From Sediminitomix flava (GTDB lineage Bacteria > Bacteroidota > Bacteroidia > Cytophagales > Flammeovirgaceae), in contig NZ_QGDO01000008.1 in NCBI RefSeq assembly GCF_003149185.1, forward strand, positions 186,001-250,000: a stretch of 64,000 nucleotides of DNA, given 5' to 3'. The translations under genes and the position numbers were made by a program. Positions 1-8,574 of this stretch are shown piece after piece; the stretch's first letter is position 1, and each line of letters opens with the position of its first letter. The notes under the pieces were generated by a model. It ran no database searches and was not told where the DNA came from. It was given only the letters and a program-made list of their open reading frames with translations.

Positions 1-1671
1 CTAAAATTTACATTAAATTATTTCTTCGCACTATTACTTTTTATGGCTTTTGCTTTCAAGGCAAGCGCTCAAAATCCTACAGTAGTAAATGGAGTAGCTA
101 CTTACACAGCTAATAAAACAATTGGTTCTCAATTTGAGGTACCAGATAGTTGGAACAAAATTGTCATTAATGCTAACGTAACTATTACGGGTAGCTTTTA
201 TATGCCTACCAGAACTCGACCTATTGAGATTATGGGAAAAAACTGGAATACTTCTGTGATCACAGGAACTGGTGAAACTAAGTGGCACGAACAAGGGACT
301 ACCGAAGCTCGTCAACATTCTGCAATTCGTTGTGATAAATCTCCTGATGTTTACATTCATGACCTCAAGAGTTTAAATCCTGATAAATTTCATATTAGTG
401 CTGGCTTCGGAAATGTAACTGTAGACCATTGTAGAATTATTGATAACAGAGAACGTCATACAACTGATGGTGTACATGGAGGACGAGGAAAAGTTACAGT
501 GAAAAATTGCTACATCGACACACATGATGATGCTCTTTATCTTTCAGAATGTAAGTTAGTAGAAAACACAACTATTGTTCACAATAAAAACGGTGGTCCA
601 TTACAAATTGCATGGGGTTATGATGATTTTAATAACCATACATGTATCATCAGAAATGTAAAAGTCATTGATGCTTACAATGGAACGGACTATAACCAAG
701 GTGTTGTATCTTGGGCCAGAAGAAATGGTACTGATCCAGTGACGATTAATGTAGAGTTTCAAGGCACATTTACAAGAGAAACAAAGTCAGGTGCACAGCA
801 ATCGCATATGTACCAACTTGGTCGTAGAACTGAAACACTAAATAATGGAACATTAAAAGTTACAGGAGAATGCCGCTGGAAAAATGATCTGATTGTGTAC
901 AATAATGGAAATAGTACACTTAATGTTCAAGGTTGTGATGGAAATGATACAGGAGGAAGTATTTCTAACGGTACGTACTTTTTACAAATCAGACACAGTA
1001 ATAAGTTTGTTGAAGTTCAAGCAAGTTCAACTGCTAACGGAGGTAATGTACAACAATGGCAAGGTCAATCAGGAAATCATAAACAATGGCAAATTACCAA
1101 AGTAAGTGGTGAATGGTATAAGATCATTAACCTAAACAGTAATAAAGCCCTTGATGTCTCAAATTGGTCTACATCAAACGGCGGAAATATACACCAATGG
1201 AACTATACAGGAAATGATAACCAGCTTTGGAAATTTGTGGATAAAGGTAGTGGTTGGTATCAGATCGTTTCAAAACACAGTGGAAAAGCATTAGATATTC
1301 AAGGAGGAGTAAATGCAACAGGAAATGGAGCCAATATCTATCAATGGGCTCCAAATAATAACTTTAATCAACAATTTAAATTGATAAATTCTGGAAATGG
1401 AAATAGTAGGTTGTCTCAAACTTCTTTTGAAGAAAAAGATAACTCTATTAGAATTTATCCGAACCCTGTATCTGAAACTTTACATCTGAGCTTAAGTGAT
1501 CATACAGATACAGTTTACAAAATCTACTCTCTTTCAGGACAAGAAGTTAAATCTGGAAAAATCCGTAATGGAGTCTTTTCTTTAAACGTAGCTGATTTCA
1601 AAAAAGGAATGTATATTATCAACCTTGAAAATGCTGAGGGGATTATACGTGAAAACTTTATAGTCCGATAA
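1..1671 (+). CDS. Secreted right-handed beta-helix glycosidase-like protein with ricin-type lectin and T9SS sorting domain (5' partial)
   Basis: The reading frame is open from base 1. The residues before the first visible Met (base 43) already form the hydrophobic core of a signal peptide ending ...ASAQ, so the true start lies just outside the window. The first ~310 residues are Thr/Asn-rich beta-helix coils. They contain an Asp-Asp pair (bases 526-531, in HDDALYL) followed by NGGPLQIAWG. The two larger helix proteins downstream show the same arrangement (DD, then GPxxQxxWG), which resembles the catalytic region of GH49 and the wider clan GH-N. Next come three QxW ricin-B/CBM13-type repeats (about bases 960-1385) and a T9SS type-A sorting domain (RIYPNPV... 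to the C-terminus). I infer an extracellular polysaccharide-cleaving enzyme. A polysaccharide lyase of the pectate-lyase fold is the main alternative. Confidence 0.75.
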   Translation, partial: LKFTLNYFFALLLFMAFAFKASAQNPTVVNGVATYTANKTIGSQFEVPDSWNKIVINANVTITGSFYMPTRTRPIEIMGKNWNTSVITGTGETKWHEQGTTEARQHSAIRCDKSPDVYIHDLKSLNPDKFHISAGFGNVTVDHCRIIDNRERHTTDGVHGGRGKVTVKNCYIDTHDDALYLSECKLVENTTIVHNKNGGPLQIAWGYDDFNNHTCIIRNVKVIDAYNGTDYNQGVVSWARRNGTDPVTINVEFQGTFTRETKSGAQQSHMYQLGRRTETLNNGTLKVTGECRWKNDLIVYNNGNSTLNVQGCDGNDTGGSISNGTYFLQIRHSNKFVEVQASSTANGGNVQQWQGQSGNHKQWQITKVSGEWYKIINLNSNKALDVSNWSTSNGGNIHQWNYTGNDNQLWKFVDKGSGWYQIVSKHSGKALDIQGGVNATGNGANIYQWAPNNNFNQQFKLINSGNGNSRLSQTSFEEKDNSIRIYPNPVSETLHLSLSDHTDTVYKIYSLSGQEVKSGKIRNGVFSLNVADFKKGMYIINLENAEGIIRENFIVR

Positions 1672-1722
1672 TTTATGATTTGACCTAGTTTGTGATTTTT
1701 ATTTATAACAACTAAGCGTTAA

Positions 1723-1764
1723 GAAACCCTAGTATCTAAAATGGATACCAGGGTTTCTTTTTTG
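1723..1764 (+). terminator. Rho-independent terminator after the beta-helix gene
   Basis: GAAACCCT plus GTATC pairs with GATAC plus AGGGTTTC (one mismatch between the two helices, 7-nt loop), followed by seven Ts. It lies 50 nt after the stop codon. Confidence 0.85.
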
Positions 1765-1818
1765 TAAACTTGGATACCAATATAAAGTACCACAAATCTT
1801 AGATAAAATAGTTAATAG

Positions 1819-3711
1819 CTATTTTTCAAGATTCTTAAAAAGATCATCTTGTTTAATTGAATTACTTTCCCAACCAAAGTCCTTCGATAAAGACTCCTTC
1901 GTCATATCTTCAAGCATCAACACTTCTATAGATTCCATTCCTCGTTTACCATGCTGTAAAAGATTCTTCTCTTCATGACGAGATTTTGCTAATTCTCTTA
2001 AGAAATTTTCATCATGCTTTCGAAATTTTTTGAGTGACCTTTGGACTTGATATTTTCGATGTCCCATAAAGCCTAAAGCATCTGCTCCCATTCTGAGCGC
2101 TGTATCTGAAAACTCTCTGTACACCCCAAATAAATCTTTTTCTAACATCTCGTAGTGGTCAGACCAGTTTTGAGTCCTTACCATAATTTTTAAGTGAGGA
2201 AAATGTTTTTCGGCTGTCTCAATAATTTCCAATGACTTATCGGGTTTATCTACCGCCACTATTAGTAACTTTGCTTCATCTGCTTTTGCTGCATGTAAAA
2301 GATCATGTCTCGATGCATCTCCATAGAATACCTTCAAACCAAATTTCCTTAAACGATCTACGTTATTAGGATCTAAATCTAAATAAGTTGCTTGTATACC
2401 ATTGGCTTGTAGAAATCTACCAATAATACTTCCGTACCTTCCAAAACCAGCAATGATTACACTATTATTTTCCTCTACCTCATCTTGCTTTCGTTTCGTT
2501 TTTTCCTTAGTCCCAAATCTTGGTTGAATTAACTTTTCATTGAACAACATAAGTAATGGAGTTAAAGCCATTGAGATTGCAACAGAAGCAATAAGTGGAT
2601 CCGAAACCTCTTTTGTCATCACTCCATTTTGCAAAGCATAAGAAAGGAGAACAAATGCGAACTCACCTCCTTGAGCCAAGGAAAAAGCAAACATCAGATT
2701 GTTATCCTGTTTCATGCCGAATATTTTTCCGATAATCACGAGGATAGCTAACTTCACTATAATTAGTCCTAAAACTATTTCTGTGATCAAAGCTGGATGT
2801 TCATAGATCAGATTAAAATCTATAGAAGCACCAACCGCTATGAAAAACAGCCCTAGCAGCAGTCCTTTAAATGGTTCAATATCTGTTTCTAGTTCATGCC
2901 TATACTCACTTTGTGCCAAAACAACACCTGCGACAAATGTACCGAGTGCAGGGCTCAGTCCTACCGAAGTCATCAGTAAGGTTATTCCAATAACCAAGAG
3001 CAGTGAAGCTGCTGTAAAAAGTTCTCTGAGTTTTGTTTCTGCAATTAGTCGGAAAATGTAACTCAGAAGATATCTGCCCGCAAGAATAATTGAAGCAATA
3101 ACAGCACAAATTATAAGTGTCTGTGCCCATATCGGATAGCTTTCAATAAAATTATGGCTTTCATGTCCGCCTGCACTCTGATCTATTTCTTGTGTGGCTA
3201 ATAATGGGAAAAAAGCAAGAATTGGGATAACAGCAATGTCTTGCATCAATAAAACGGAGAAAGCATTCTGGCCACCTTCGGTCTTCATTAGCCCTTTTTC
3301 ATTTAAAGTCTGAAGGACAATAGCAGTTGAAGATAATGCCAAAGTAAGACCTATTGCAACTGCAATCTGCCATTCTAATGAAGTAGAAACTATTACAATA
3401 GCTGCTACAACTGCTGCTGTGACTAAAACTTGAAGGCCTCCAAGTCCCAAAATAGGGGCTCGTAACTTCCAGAGAATAGATGGTTGTAATTCTAAACCAA
3501 CAAGAAAGAGCATCATCACAACTCCAAACTCTGCAAAGTGCATGACATCTTGCCCTTCTTCACCGACAAGTTCTAATACATACGGCCCAATTAAAATACC
3601 TGCTATCAAATACCCCAATACTGAACCTAGTCCTAATTTCTTCGCTAATGGAACAGCAACCACTGCTGCTGAAAGATAGACAAATGCTTGATAGAAAAGA
3701 TTTCCTTCCAT
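1819..3711 (-). CDS. Kef-type monovalent cation:proton antiporter with RCK (TrkA-N) domain
   Basis: CPA2-family antiporter. Residues ~1-400 form about 12 hydrophobic segments. A Rossmann-type RCK/TrkA-N domain begins near residue 415 with GFGRYGSIIGRFL and continues through the acidic dinucleotide-binding strand end (TYLDLDPNN) and FYGDASR. At 630 aa it matches KefB/KefC. Such proteins exchange K+ for H+ across the inner membrane and are gated by glutathione adducts and nucleotides during electrophile stress. The gene sits 4 nt behind a flavodoxin-fold quinone-reductase-like gene, the classic KefG-KefB or KefF-KefC pairing. The family is clear. Whether the gating ligand here is glutathione is not visible. 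Confidence 0.92.
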   Translation of the reverse strand: MEGNLFYQAFVYLSAAVVAVPLAKKLGLGSVLGYLIAGILIGPYVLELVGEEGQDVMHFAEFGVVMMLFLVGLELQPSILWKLRAPILGLGGLQVLVTAAVVAAIVIVSTSLEWQIAVAIGLTLALSSTAIVLQTLNEKGLMKTEGGQNAFSVLLMQDIAVIPILAFFPLLATQEIDQSAGGHESHNFIESYPIWAQTLIICAVIASIILAGRYLLSYIFRLIAETKLRELFTAASLLLVIGITLLMTSVGLSPALGTFVAGVVLAQSEYRHELETDIEPFKGLLLGLFFIAVGASIDFNLIYEHPALITEIVLGLIIVKLAILVIIGKIFGMKQDNNLMFAFSLAQGGEFAFVLLSYALQNGVMTKEVSDPLIASVAISMALTPLLMLFNEKLIQPRFGTKEKTKRKQDEVEENNSVIIAGFGRYGSIIGRFLQANGIQATYLDLDPNNVDRLRKFGLKVFYGDASRHDLLHAAKADEAKLLIVAVDKPDKSLEIIETAEKHFPHLKIMVRTQNWSDHYEMLEKDLFGVYREFSDTALRMGADALGFMGHRKYQVQRSLKKFRKHDENFLRELAKSRHEEKNLLQHGKRGMESIEVLMLEDMTKESLSKDFGWESNSIKQDDLFKNLEK

Positions 3712-3715
3712 AATG

Positions 3716-4309
3716 TTAGATACTCTTTGCTAAATAATCGTTCATATAATCAAACTTCGCAGCTTTTGCTGAATCAAACTTCCCCTCAATTATCTCGTCA
3801 AGAAGTTTGAAATATTCCTTTCTATAAGTTTCAATTGCGTCTCGTTTTACACGATGTGCGCCATGAACCGCGAACGGAGGTAGTGGATTCATTTGACATA
3901 AAGTTGCTGTCTGACGTAAAGGAGAAATAAGCTGTCTGATTGTATGTTTATGAAAACTATCTTCACGATATACATCTTGCGGTCCTCCGATAGTCATCGC
4001 ACACATGAATTGTTTTCCTTTCAGAAAATTTCCCTTGCTCCCATATGCCCAACCATGCTCTAAGACCAAATCTTGCCACTCTTTCAAGATAGCAGGTGTG
4101 CTGTACCAAAAGAAAGGAAAGTGAAAGATGATATAATCATGCATGAGTAAAAGCTCCTGTTCATGCTGAACATTTATATCAAACTCTGGGTACTCTTCGT
4201 AAAGATCATGAAATGTTACCCCTTCTTTTTCCTTGAGCCCTTTTATGAGCCATTTGTTTACATGAGATTTTTCTAAAGCTGGGTGAGCGAAAAGTATTAG
4301 AACGTTCAT
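3716..4309 (-). CDS. NAD(P)H dehydrogenase (quinone)-like ancillary protein of the Kef antiporter
   Basis: 197-aa flavodoxin-like protein of the KefF/KefG/NQO1 family. It begins MNVLILFAHPALEKSHVNK, the FMN phosphate-binding start of the family. It continues with IIFHFPFFWYSTPAILKEWQD, the conserved PxxWYSxPAxLKxW active-site stretch, and an ...MTIGGP loop. It is the first gene of a two-gene operon and its stop lies 4 nt before the antiporter start. KefF/KefG proteins bind the cytoplasmic face of the channel and are required for full activity, and some also reduce quinones. No signal peptide is present, as expected for a cytoplasmic partner. Confidence 0.9.
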   Translation of the reverse strand: MNVLILFAHPALEKSHVNKWLIKGLKEKEGVTFHDLYEEYPEFDINVQHEQELLLMHDYIIFHFPFFWYSTPAILKEWQDLVLEHGWAYGSKGNFLKGKQFMCAMTIGGPQDVYREDSFHKHTIRQLISPLRQTATLCQMNPLPPFAVHGAHRVKRDAIETYRKEYFKLLDEIIEGKFDSAKAAKFDYMNDYLAKSI

Positions 4310-4811
4310 TTAAATAAATTTGAATCTAGACTTTACTCTAAAAGTCGAAGCTCGTATCGTGAGCTAAATTTTAATTTGGATTAATTTTAGGACAATGCTT
4401 TACAAGACTAATGTTTAAAGAAGAGAATAGCAATATGCCTTTTATTAGATAGCTACGACTTGATTTAAATTTAAAACATATTAACTAGTTTTTAATCCAC
4501 ACATAAATTTCAGAAGTGTTTAAACCTTATTCATTTATAGGATTTGTTAAGAGCTTTATATTTTAATTTTACTTTGAGATAAAACACTGGAATACTACGT
4601 CTTACACACGTCAATTAAAAGCTTTTAAAAACACTGTAAGTCAATGAAATAAAGGATTCCCTAGCTAATCTTTAGAAATTGCCCATTTTATCACTTTTCC
4701 TAATTAGAATATCATTTGTCAAAAATAGAACAGCGTGTTTTCAGTACTAAAACTACTTTTGATAATAGGTGCACCAATTACACTTAATCATAAGACAACA
4801 CTTTAAACATC
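4310..4811. other. Divergent intergenic region (kef operon / large beta-helix gene)
   Basis: About 500 bp of AT-rich DNA between divergent genes, so it must hold both promoters. The only element I can support is a 31-nt motif at 4758-4788 shared with the second large beta-helix gene. No small gene was seen. Confidence 0.7.
4758..4788 (+). promoter_or_regulatory. Shared 31-nt upstream motif, copy 1
   Basis: Pattern TTTGAnnATAGGTG, a variable 6-nt stretch, then TTACACTTAAT, ending 23 nt before the start codon. It matches 14304-14334 at 24 of 31 positions with no gaps. Both copies precede paralogous beta-helix genes. It is a plausible operator or promoter of a shared regulator, for example one of the hybrid two-component proteins. 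Confidence 0.6.
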
Positions 4812-7800
4812 ATGAAACACGTACTCTTTTACTCACGCTTATTGATGTGCTTCATCATTTGTAGTTTATTTTCAATTCCTGCATTTGCATTAAATGCTCC
4901 TGCAGATTTCTACTATTTTAGAAATGCAGCACTCACCGAAGTCACTTTGTATTGGACTGATAAAAGCTCAACAGAAAGTGGATTTGAAATCCAACAAAAA
5001 ACTGATGGCGGTAATTGGTCAGTGGTAAAAACTGTCAATTCAAATGTTACTCAAACCAAAATCACAGGACTGAATGCTAACAATAGTATAGAATTTAGAG
5101 TAAGAGCTTTTCAAGGGAGTTCTAACTATTCTCCATTTACAAGAGTGCAACGACTAGTTGGCAAAAATTCAAAATTAGAAGTTTACCCTGAGGTTCCTGG
5201 AATTACAAACCCTAAAAGCGTCACTGTTGATGGAATAAGCTTTGATGTGCTCCAAGACCAATGCCCTAGTGAACCTAACAAAGGAAAGGCTACAAGACTT
5301 TCTACATTTTATAAAGTAGAAGTCAAAACTGCTTCTGGTGGATCATACATGGACACACCAACGTATGAAACTCGACCACAAATACGTGATCAACGTAGTC
5401 AGAATGATCCTTTCCACAGTAATGGAGGACATACGGTTTATGGCTACGGCGATTACGGACCTAATTCAAATGTTCCTAATCTGACTTTACATTCAAGACA
5501 TTGGACAAATTTCGATGCTCAGGAAGATATCGTAGTTCGAGTTACACTACTAGGAAACGCTCCAACCAGTACCATTAACTTGAATCAAACTGAGATTCAT
5601 CCATCTCCTATTTCTGTAACGCAAGTAAATAACAAAACCATTGAGGTGAAGCTTCCTGCTGCCAAAACTGGAAACACAGATCACGCAAAACATTTCTTAA
5701 TTGCTTTTAACCGTGATAATTGGGAAACTCCAAGAGGTCAATATTCTTTTGAACACCCTCTAATGATTTTCGTAAACCCTGTAAAACCAGCCCGTGCTTC
5801 GGCACCAGAAGGTAAAATCAAGACTTTCGACAGTGGAAAACTAATGGTAATGGGAGCTGGAATACATCTTCCAGACAACCAATGGAGATTTTTCGGAACA
5901 GGTGAAAACGCAACAGTTACGGAGCTTTATGTACCTGGAGATGCTTACCTACATGGTGGATTTTATTTCAAAAATATCACACACAATGTGAAAGTTTGGG
6001 GAAGAGGGATTTACAGCGATGAGCTTTTCCAAATTTATGGAGATGCCTTAAACTGGGAACAGCGTACACCATGGGCAAGAACACTTCCCGTTGAAGGTAA
6101 TACTTGGGGTGAAAAAGGGAAATGGGATAGCAAAGTTGGCGTAGAGAATACTGGAAATTTCAAAGTTACTTTCGAAGGGCTATCAAGCCTTGGGGCAAGA
6201 ATGGGCGTTGTGACCGATATCAATGCTAAACTTGATTTACTAGACCACAAAGACGTAGGCTATGCTGGCGGTTTATATCAAGCACAAAGTACACAAACAC
6301 TCTATCAAGGAATTTATACGGTAAATGATGATGATATCACCTATTGTCATCAAAACTACACCATGCGTTATTGTACATCTCGAAACTATGTAAACGGACC
6401 AACTTATCAATTTGGCTGGGGTGTAAATACCTTGGAAGCTGGAGCAAAAGTTTACGACCATATCATTATACCTTCAGACAGACCTGCAAATGGAAGTTAT
6501 GGGAAAAATCATGGCGTATTCAATAGTCGACTACAGTCAGGAAATCTAGAAATTCATGCTGGAGGATATTTTGAAAACTTCACGATTACAGGACAAGATA
6601 ATATTATTTTCAACTTGGGTATTTCTGCTGACCCCGACAGGAATGAAGACTCTAAACCTGTGAGTATTTTCAGTGATAAAGTCTTTAAAAATTTTGAAAT
6701 AGCAAAACACTCTACAAATGATAATCTACTGAAGACAAGAGTATTGGAGGGCAAGAATTGGAAGAGCTATGTGCGCTTCATACATTTTGATAACCTAGTC
6801 ATTGAAGGGAATAAAGTCAACAACATAAATGATGGTGATTTCTTTGATTATGAAGAAGGTACGCTGTTACACACTATTACGTTTTTTAGTATGAATTCCC
6901 CTGTTGCTCAGCCAACTTCAGGAATTGCGCCAATTGGTCAAAACATTACGCTATTTTCAGAATTCAACAATAAAAATGTAAGGGTAAATAGTGGTCTTCC
7001 TGTAAGTCTGAGTCCTCTTACAGCTGATACAAATTCAGGAAGTACATTTAAAGTGGAAAATGCTGGAAATGGTTATGTCGCTTTAAAAGCAGAAAATGGC
7101 TATTACGTAAAAGTTGACGCAGGTCGTTACGGTTATGTTTACACAGAACCTGACCTTTTACGCGGAGATTCAGACACCAAAACAATTACCGATGAAGCAA
7201 AATTTGTATGGGTTGATTTGGCCAATGATACTTTCGCACTATGGTCAAAAGCAACTGGCTTATATGTTAGAGTAGAAAAAAATACAGGACCAAATAATCC
7301 TTTATATGCCGCTTCAAAGTCAGCAGGAAACCAAACCATTTTCTCAAAAAATGGCACCGGCTCATCTCCAAGTATTACAGATGGAACATACTTCATCCAA
7401 AATAAAAATAGTAATCTATATGTAGAAATAGCTTCACAATCGATTGACAATGGTGCCAATGTTCAGCAATGGAGTGGACAAACTGGCAATCATAAAAAAT
7501 GGGAGATCACACAAGTAGATGGGGAATGGTATAAAATTGTTAATGTGAACAGCGGAAAATCACTTGAAGTAGCTAACCGATCAACAGCAAATGGAGGGAA
7601 TATTCAACAATGGAATTATACAGATCAACCACAAAAACAATGGAAGTTTGTAAATACAACCGATGGGTATTTCTCAATCATTAACCGACTTAGTGGTAAA
7701 GCTATGGAAGTGGCTGCTCGAAGTACTATAAATGGAGGGAATATACAACAATGGGGGACTTACAACAGTGGAGCGACGCACAAAGAATTCAAATTCATAG

Positions 7801-8075
7801 CAACAACTTCTAATGCTAGAAAAGCTATCACTGATACAGAAATTCAAGAAATTATCATTTCACCAAATCCGGCAAAAGACTTTATTCAAATTCGTGGTGT
7901 TTCTAAAAACTCAGTAGTCAGTATATTTAACGTACAAGGCAATCAAGTCTATAAAGGAGAAATAAAAGCCAATGAAATAAAACAGTTGAGTACACATTCA
8001 TGGGCCAAAGGTTTATTTATGATTCACATTCAAAATAACGAGTATACCAAAACACTTAAATGTTTAGTGTACTAG
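4812..8075 (+). CDS. Large secreted GH49-like beta-helix protein with FN3, fascin-like and ricin-type domains and T9SS sorting domain
   Basis: 1087 aa with a signal peptide (to about ...IPAFA). A fibronectin type III domain (~28-115) precedes a domain beginning LEVYPEVPGI, then a right-handed beta-helix (~330-680). That helix contains VYVPGDAYLHGGF-type coils and an Asp triplet at residues 506-508 (VNDDDITY) followed by NGPTYQFGWG. GH49 dextranases/isopullulanases have catalytic Asps in an equivalent VNDDAIK motif, so I infer a GH49/GH28-clan hydrolase. After ~690 come a fascin-like beta-trefoil (YYVKVD, LYVRVE), a three-repeat QxW ricin-type lectin (~855-995) and a T9SS sorting domain (IISPNPAKDF to the end). 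The substrate is not readable; the context suggests a sulfated polysaccharide. It is paralogous to 14447-18553. Confidence 0.75.
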   Translation: MKHVLFYSRLLMCFIICSLFSIPAFALNAPADFYYFRNAALTEVTLYWTDKSSTESGFEIQQKTDGGNWSVVKTVNSNVTQTKITGLNANNSIEFRVRAFQGSSNYSPFTRVQRLVGKNSKLEVYPEVPGITNPKSVTVDGISFDVLQDQCPSEPNKGKATRLSTFYKVEVKTASGGSYMDTPTYETRPQIRDQRSQNDPFHSNGGHTVYGYGDYGPNSNVPNLTLHSRHWTNFDAQEDIVVRVTLLGNAPTSTINLNQTEIHPSPISVTQVNNKTIEVKLPAAKTGNTDHAKHFLIAFNRDNWETPRGQYSFEHPLMIFVNPVKPARASAPEGKIKTFDSGKLMVMGAGIHLPDNQWRFFGTGENATVTELYVPGDAYLHGGFYFKNITHNVKVWGRGIYSDELFQIYGDALNWEQRTPWARTLPVEGNTWGEKGKWDSKVGVENTGNFKVTFEGLSSLGARMGVVTDINAKLDLLDHKDVGYAGGLYQAQSTQTLYQGIYTVNDDDITYCHQNYTMRYCTSRNYVNGPTYQFGWGVNTLEAGAKVYDHIIIPSDRPANGSYGKNHGVFNSRLQSGNLEIHAGGYFENFTITGQDNIIFNLGISADPDRNEDSKPVSIFSDKVFKNFEIAKHSTNDNLLKTRVLEGKNWKSYVRFIHFDNLVIEGNKVNNINDGDFFDYEEGTLLHTITFFSMNSPVAQPTSGIAPIGQNITLFSEFNNKNVRVNSGLPVSLSPLTADTNSGSTFKVENAGNGYVALKAENGYYVKVDAGRYGYVYTEPDLLRGDSDTKTITDEAKFVWVDLANDTFALWSKATGLYVRVEKNTGPNNPLYAASKSAGNQTIFSKNGTGSSPSITDGTYFIQNKNSNLYVEIASQSIDNGANVQQWSGQTGNHKKWEITQVDGEWYKIVNVNSGKSLEVANRSTANGGNIQQWNYTDQPQKQWKFVNTTDGYFSIINRLSGKAMEVAARSTINGGNIQQWGTYNSGATHKEFKFIATTSNARKAITDTEIQEIIISPNPAKDFIQIRGVSKNSVVSIFNVQGNQVYKGEIKANEIKQLSTHSWAKGLFMIHIQNNEYTKTLKCLVY

Positions 8076-8106
8076 ATTTTAAGTATTAAATCTACTTCTT
8101 TTAATG

Positions 8107-8140
8107 GTGCTGGAGATAAAACTTCAGCACTATTTTTTTT
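8107..8140 (+). terminator. Rho-independent terminator
   Basis: GTGCTG/CAGCAC stem with a further short AG/CT pairing, followed by TATTTTTTTT, 30 nt after the stop of the large beta-helix gene. Confidence 0.8.
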
Positions 8141-8345
8141 CTCAAAATGTGATGTATAAATACTTTTTATACTATCTGAGACTCAAATGTAAATGTTGAA
8201 TCTTTTCAGATTAAGTGTCTGTTTTTATGTAGGTTCCCTTATCAGACCATATTTACTTTTTAAAGTTAGATATACTTTTTATATTCAAACCGAATTAATT
8301 TTTTATCGAATCAAAGAGTGATTCTTTTTTTAGAAAAATACATCT

Positions 8346-8564
8346 ATGGAAAGGCTACAAGGCAAAATCTGTTTTAGGAAAATCTCTTCAGGGTTTTGGG
8401 CATTGGATACAGGAGAAGAAGTTTTGAGAATTAAAGATATTCCGAATGAACTCAAAAAAGAGGGAATTGAAATTTCTGCTGATGTAGAAGATGTTGATGA
8501 AATGTCAATTTACATGTCTGGAGATGCCATTCAGATCATCCGATATGAACTTTTAAACTCATAA
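8346..8564 (+). CDS. Small acidic hypothetical protein
   Basis: 72 aa, not recognised. It has no signal peptide, no cysteine pair and no membrane segment, and is rich in Glu/Asp in its second half (KKEGIEISADVEDVDEMS). It ends 10 nt before the membrane subtilase gene, so the two are probably co-transcribed. A role as a cytoplasmic partner or regulator of that protease is only a guess from position. Confidence 0.6.
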   Translation: MERLQGKICFRKISSGFWALDTGEEVLRIKDIPNELKKEGIEISADVEDVDEMSIYMSGDAIQIIRYELLNS

Positions 8565-8574
8565 AACTATACCA

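Noticed and set aside
893-1105. Additional plus-strand frame inside the first gene, and many similar frames opposite large genes
   Set aside because: They are shadows of real coding regions with no signal peptide, motif or gene context.
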